Translations under genes and position numbers: made by a program
DNA from: Bordetella genomosp. 11
Lineage (GTDB): Bacteria; Pseudomonadota; Gammaproteobacteria; Burkholderiales; Burkholderiaceae_B
Length of the DNA: 64,000 nucleotides
Reading direction: 5' to 3'
Assembly (NCBI RefSeq): GCF_002261215.1
Contig: NZ_NEVS01000004.1
Coordinates: 496,001-560,000 of the forward strand
Shown: positions 62,943-64,000 of the stretch, piece after piece
Layout of the letters: every line of letters starts with the position of its first letter
How positions within the stretch are numbered: position 1 is the stretch's first letter
Notes under the pieces: model-generated
Told to the model about the DNA's origin: nothing
Seen by the model: the letters and a program-made list of their open reading frames with translations, nothing else
The model's database searches: none

Positions 62943-64000
62943 ATGGAAGAAACTGTTAATCCCAGTTCTGCGTCCTCGCGCGTCCCGGATAGCTGGCCGA
63001 CCATAGACTGGCGGCGAGTCGTGCGGAATGTGAGGGCTATGCAGATACGTATAGCGAAGGCTACGCAGGCGGGCGATTGGCGTAGGGTGAAAGCCCTGCA
63101 AAGATCGCTGGTCCGCTCGTTTTCCGCCAAAGCATCGGCGGTCAGGCGAGTGACAGAGAACCAAGGCAAACGGACGGCAGGTGTCGACCGTGTGCTGTGG
63201 GACTCGCCCGAGAGCAAGTGGGAGGCAATCGGAAGGTTGCGGCAACCGGGATATCGGCCTCTGCCTTTACGGAGGGTCTATATCCCCAAATCCAATGGCA
63301 AGGAGCGCCCTCTGGGCATTCCTACCATGCGGGACCGCGCCATGCAGGCTTTGTATCTGCTGGCACTGGAACCGGTATCGGAATCGACGAGCGATCCGAA
63401 CTCGTATGGGTTCAGAAAAGGACGTTCGACGGCCGATGCGATGGCTCAGATATTCGTCACATTGTCCGGCAGGGCTTCGGCCCAATGGATACTGGAAGCG
63501 GATATCAAGGGTTGTTTCGACTGGATCAACCATGAGTGGCTGCTCGCCAACGTCCCTATGGACCGGCGAGTGTTGCGCAAGTGGTTGAAGGCCGGCGTGA
63601 TTCACAAAGGCCAGTTGCAGCCTACTACTGCTGGTACGCCACAGGGAGGGATTATTTCCCCTACCTTGGCGAATGTGACGCTCAATAAGCTGGAAACGGA
63701 CTTGGCAGAGTACCTGGGTACGAAGCTGGGTTGGACTAAGGCCAAACGGTTGAAAGTCCATGTGGTCCGATACGCGGATGACTTCATTGTTACCGGTGCA
63801 TCGAAAGACGTGCTGGATACTGAAGTCAGGCCTTGGATAGAACGCTTTCTTGCGGTTCGAGGATTGCAACTGTCCACGGAAAAGACGCGCATCATCCACA
63901 TCGATGAAGGTTTTGATTTCCTCGGGTGGAATTTCAGGAAGTACTCTGGAAAGTTGCTCATCAAGCCGAGTCAGAAGAACGTCAAGGCGTTCTATGGCAA
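62943..64000 (+). CDS. ltrA: Group II intron reverse transcriptase/maturase (partial, 3' end outside window)
   Basis: The first 352 residues of the intron-encoded protein. The RT N-terminal domain (about 22-82: IDWRRVVRNVRAMQ, VRRVTENQGKRTAGVD) is followed by the RT fingers and palm: RVYIPKSNGKERPLGIPT, NSYGFRKGRSTADAM, EADIKGCFDWI, GTPQGGIISPTLAN and the catalytic VRYADDF (YADD at 277-280), then LSTEKTRIIHIDEGFDFLGWNF. The thumb/maturase domain and any HNH endonuclease are beyond the window. GAGG at 62933-62936 precedes the ATG. No frameshift or stop is seen, so the element may be active. Confidence 0.93.
   Translation, partial: MEETVNPSSASSRVPDSWPTIDWRRVVRNVRAMQIRIAKATQAGDWRRVKALQRSLVRSFSAKASAVRRVTENQGKRTAGVDRVLWDSPESKWEAIGRLRQPGYRPLPLRRVYIPKSNGKERPLGIPTMRDRAMQALYLLALEPVSESTSDPNSYGFRKGRSTADAMAQIFVTLSGRASAQWILEADIKGCFDWINHEWLLANVPMDRRVLRKWLKAGVIHKGQLQPTTAGTPQGGIISPTLANVTLNKLETDLAEYLGTKLGWTKAKRLKVHVVRYADDFIVTGASKDVLDTEVRPWIERFLAVRGLQLSTEKTRIIHIDEGFDFLGWNFRKYSGKLLIKPSQKNVKAFYG

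Larger units (their letters stand above)
61944..64000 (+). mobile_element. Group II intron, 5' part (runs off the window)
   Basis: The intron begins with GTGCGAC, the consensus 5' end of bacterial group II introns. About one kilobase of structured, stop-rich RNA sequence (domains I-III and part of IV) follows, with many GC hairpins, then the maturase/reverse-transcriptase gene at 62943. The exon-pairing loops support the 5' boundary. Domains V and VI and the 3' splice site are outside the window. The reverse transcriptase has the RT N-terminal domain seen in chloroplast-like introns such as E. coli EcI5. Insertion is in the sense direction after hflC and does not break a recognised gene. Confidence 0.9.

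Overview
The window is a GC-rich chromosomal segment of a betaproteobacterium. Gene order (rpsP-rimM-trmD; ndk-rlmN-rodZ-like-ispG-hisS-yfgM-bamB-der-hisC-hfq-hflX-hflK-hflC; trxA-rho; parE-parC; glnE divergent from yhdP) and the protein sequences fit the family Alcaligenaceae, most likely Bordetella or a close relative such as Achromobacter. The genus is inferred from memory of gene order and protein similarity, not from a database search.

Layout. 1-6.1 kb: a LysR-type regulator followed by a four-gene efflux operon (FUSC pump, DUF1656 protein, HlyD-type adaptor, NodT-type outer-membrane lipoprotein), with two inverted repeats in front of it. 6.1-11.4 kb, minus strand: a ThDP-dependent acetolactate-synthase-like enzyme, queH and glnE. 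11.5-15.2 kb: yhdP, divergent from glnE. 15.2-15.5 kb: a tandem ~122-bp intergenic repeat. 15.5-17.2 kb, minus strand: trxA and rho. 17.4-21.8 kb: parE and parC (topoisomerase IV), closed by a strong terminator. 22.1-26.1 kb: an ectoine/5-hydroxyectoine operon (ectR-ectA-ectB-ectC-ectD) with a readable promoter and a candidate operator. 26.2-31.4 kb: a MOSC protein, a Gdx/SugE exporter (minus strand), a ferredoxin-flavin reductase, a DadA-like dehydrogenase and an orphan UgpB-like binding protein.

31.6-40.5 kb: an eight-gene type IVb pilus operon of the R64/SPI-7 'Pil' kind: a TcpQ/PilL-like lipoprotein, PilN secretin, PilO, PilP, PilQ ATPase, PilR platform protein, PilS prepilin and PilV minor pilin. 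Most of the genes overlap or abut. No prepilin peptidase (PilU) or lytic transglycosylase (PilT) lies in the locus.

40.6-61.9 kb: housekeeping genes. These are alaS with a TusA-like gene, rpsP-rimM-trmD, valS (minus strand), and a long plus-strand run from ndk to hflC covering nucleotide balance, rRNA/tRNA modification, isoprenoid and histidine synthesis, outer-membrane assembly, ribosome GTPases and FtsH regulation. 61.9-64.0 kb: a group II intron sits 63 bases after hflC. Its 5' end, two exon-pairing loops and most of the maturase/reverse transcriptase are visible; the rest lies past the window edge.

The accessory parts are the efflux operon, the ectoine operon, the type IVb pilus operon and the group II intron. 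I found no tRNA, rRNA, CRISPR array, prophage or IS transposase.
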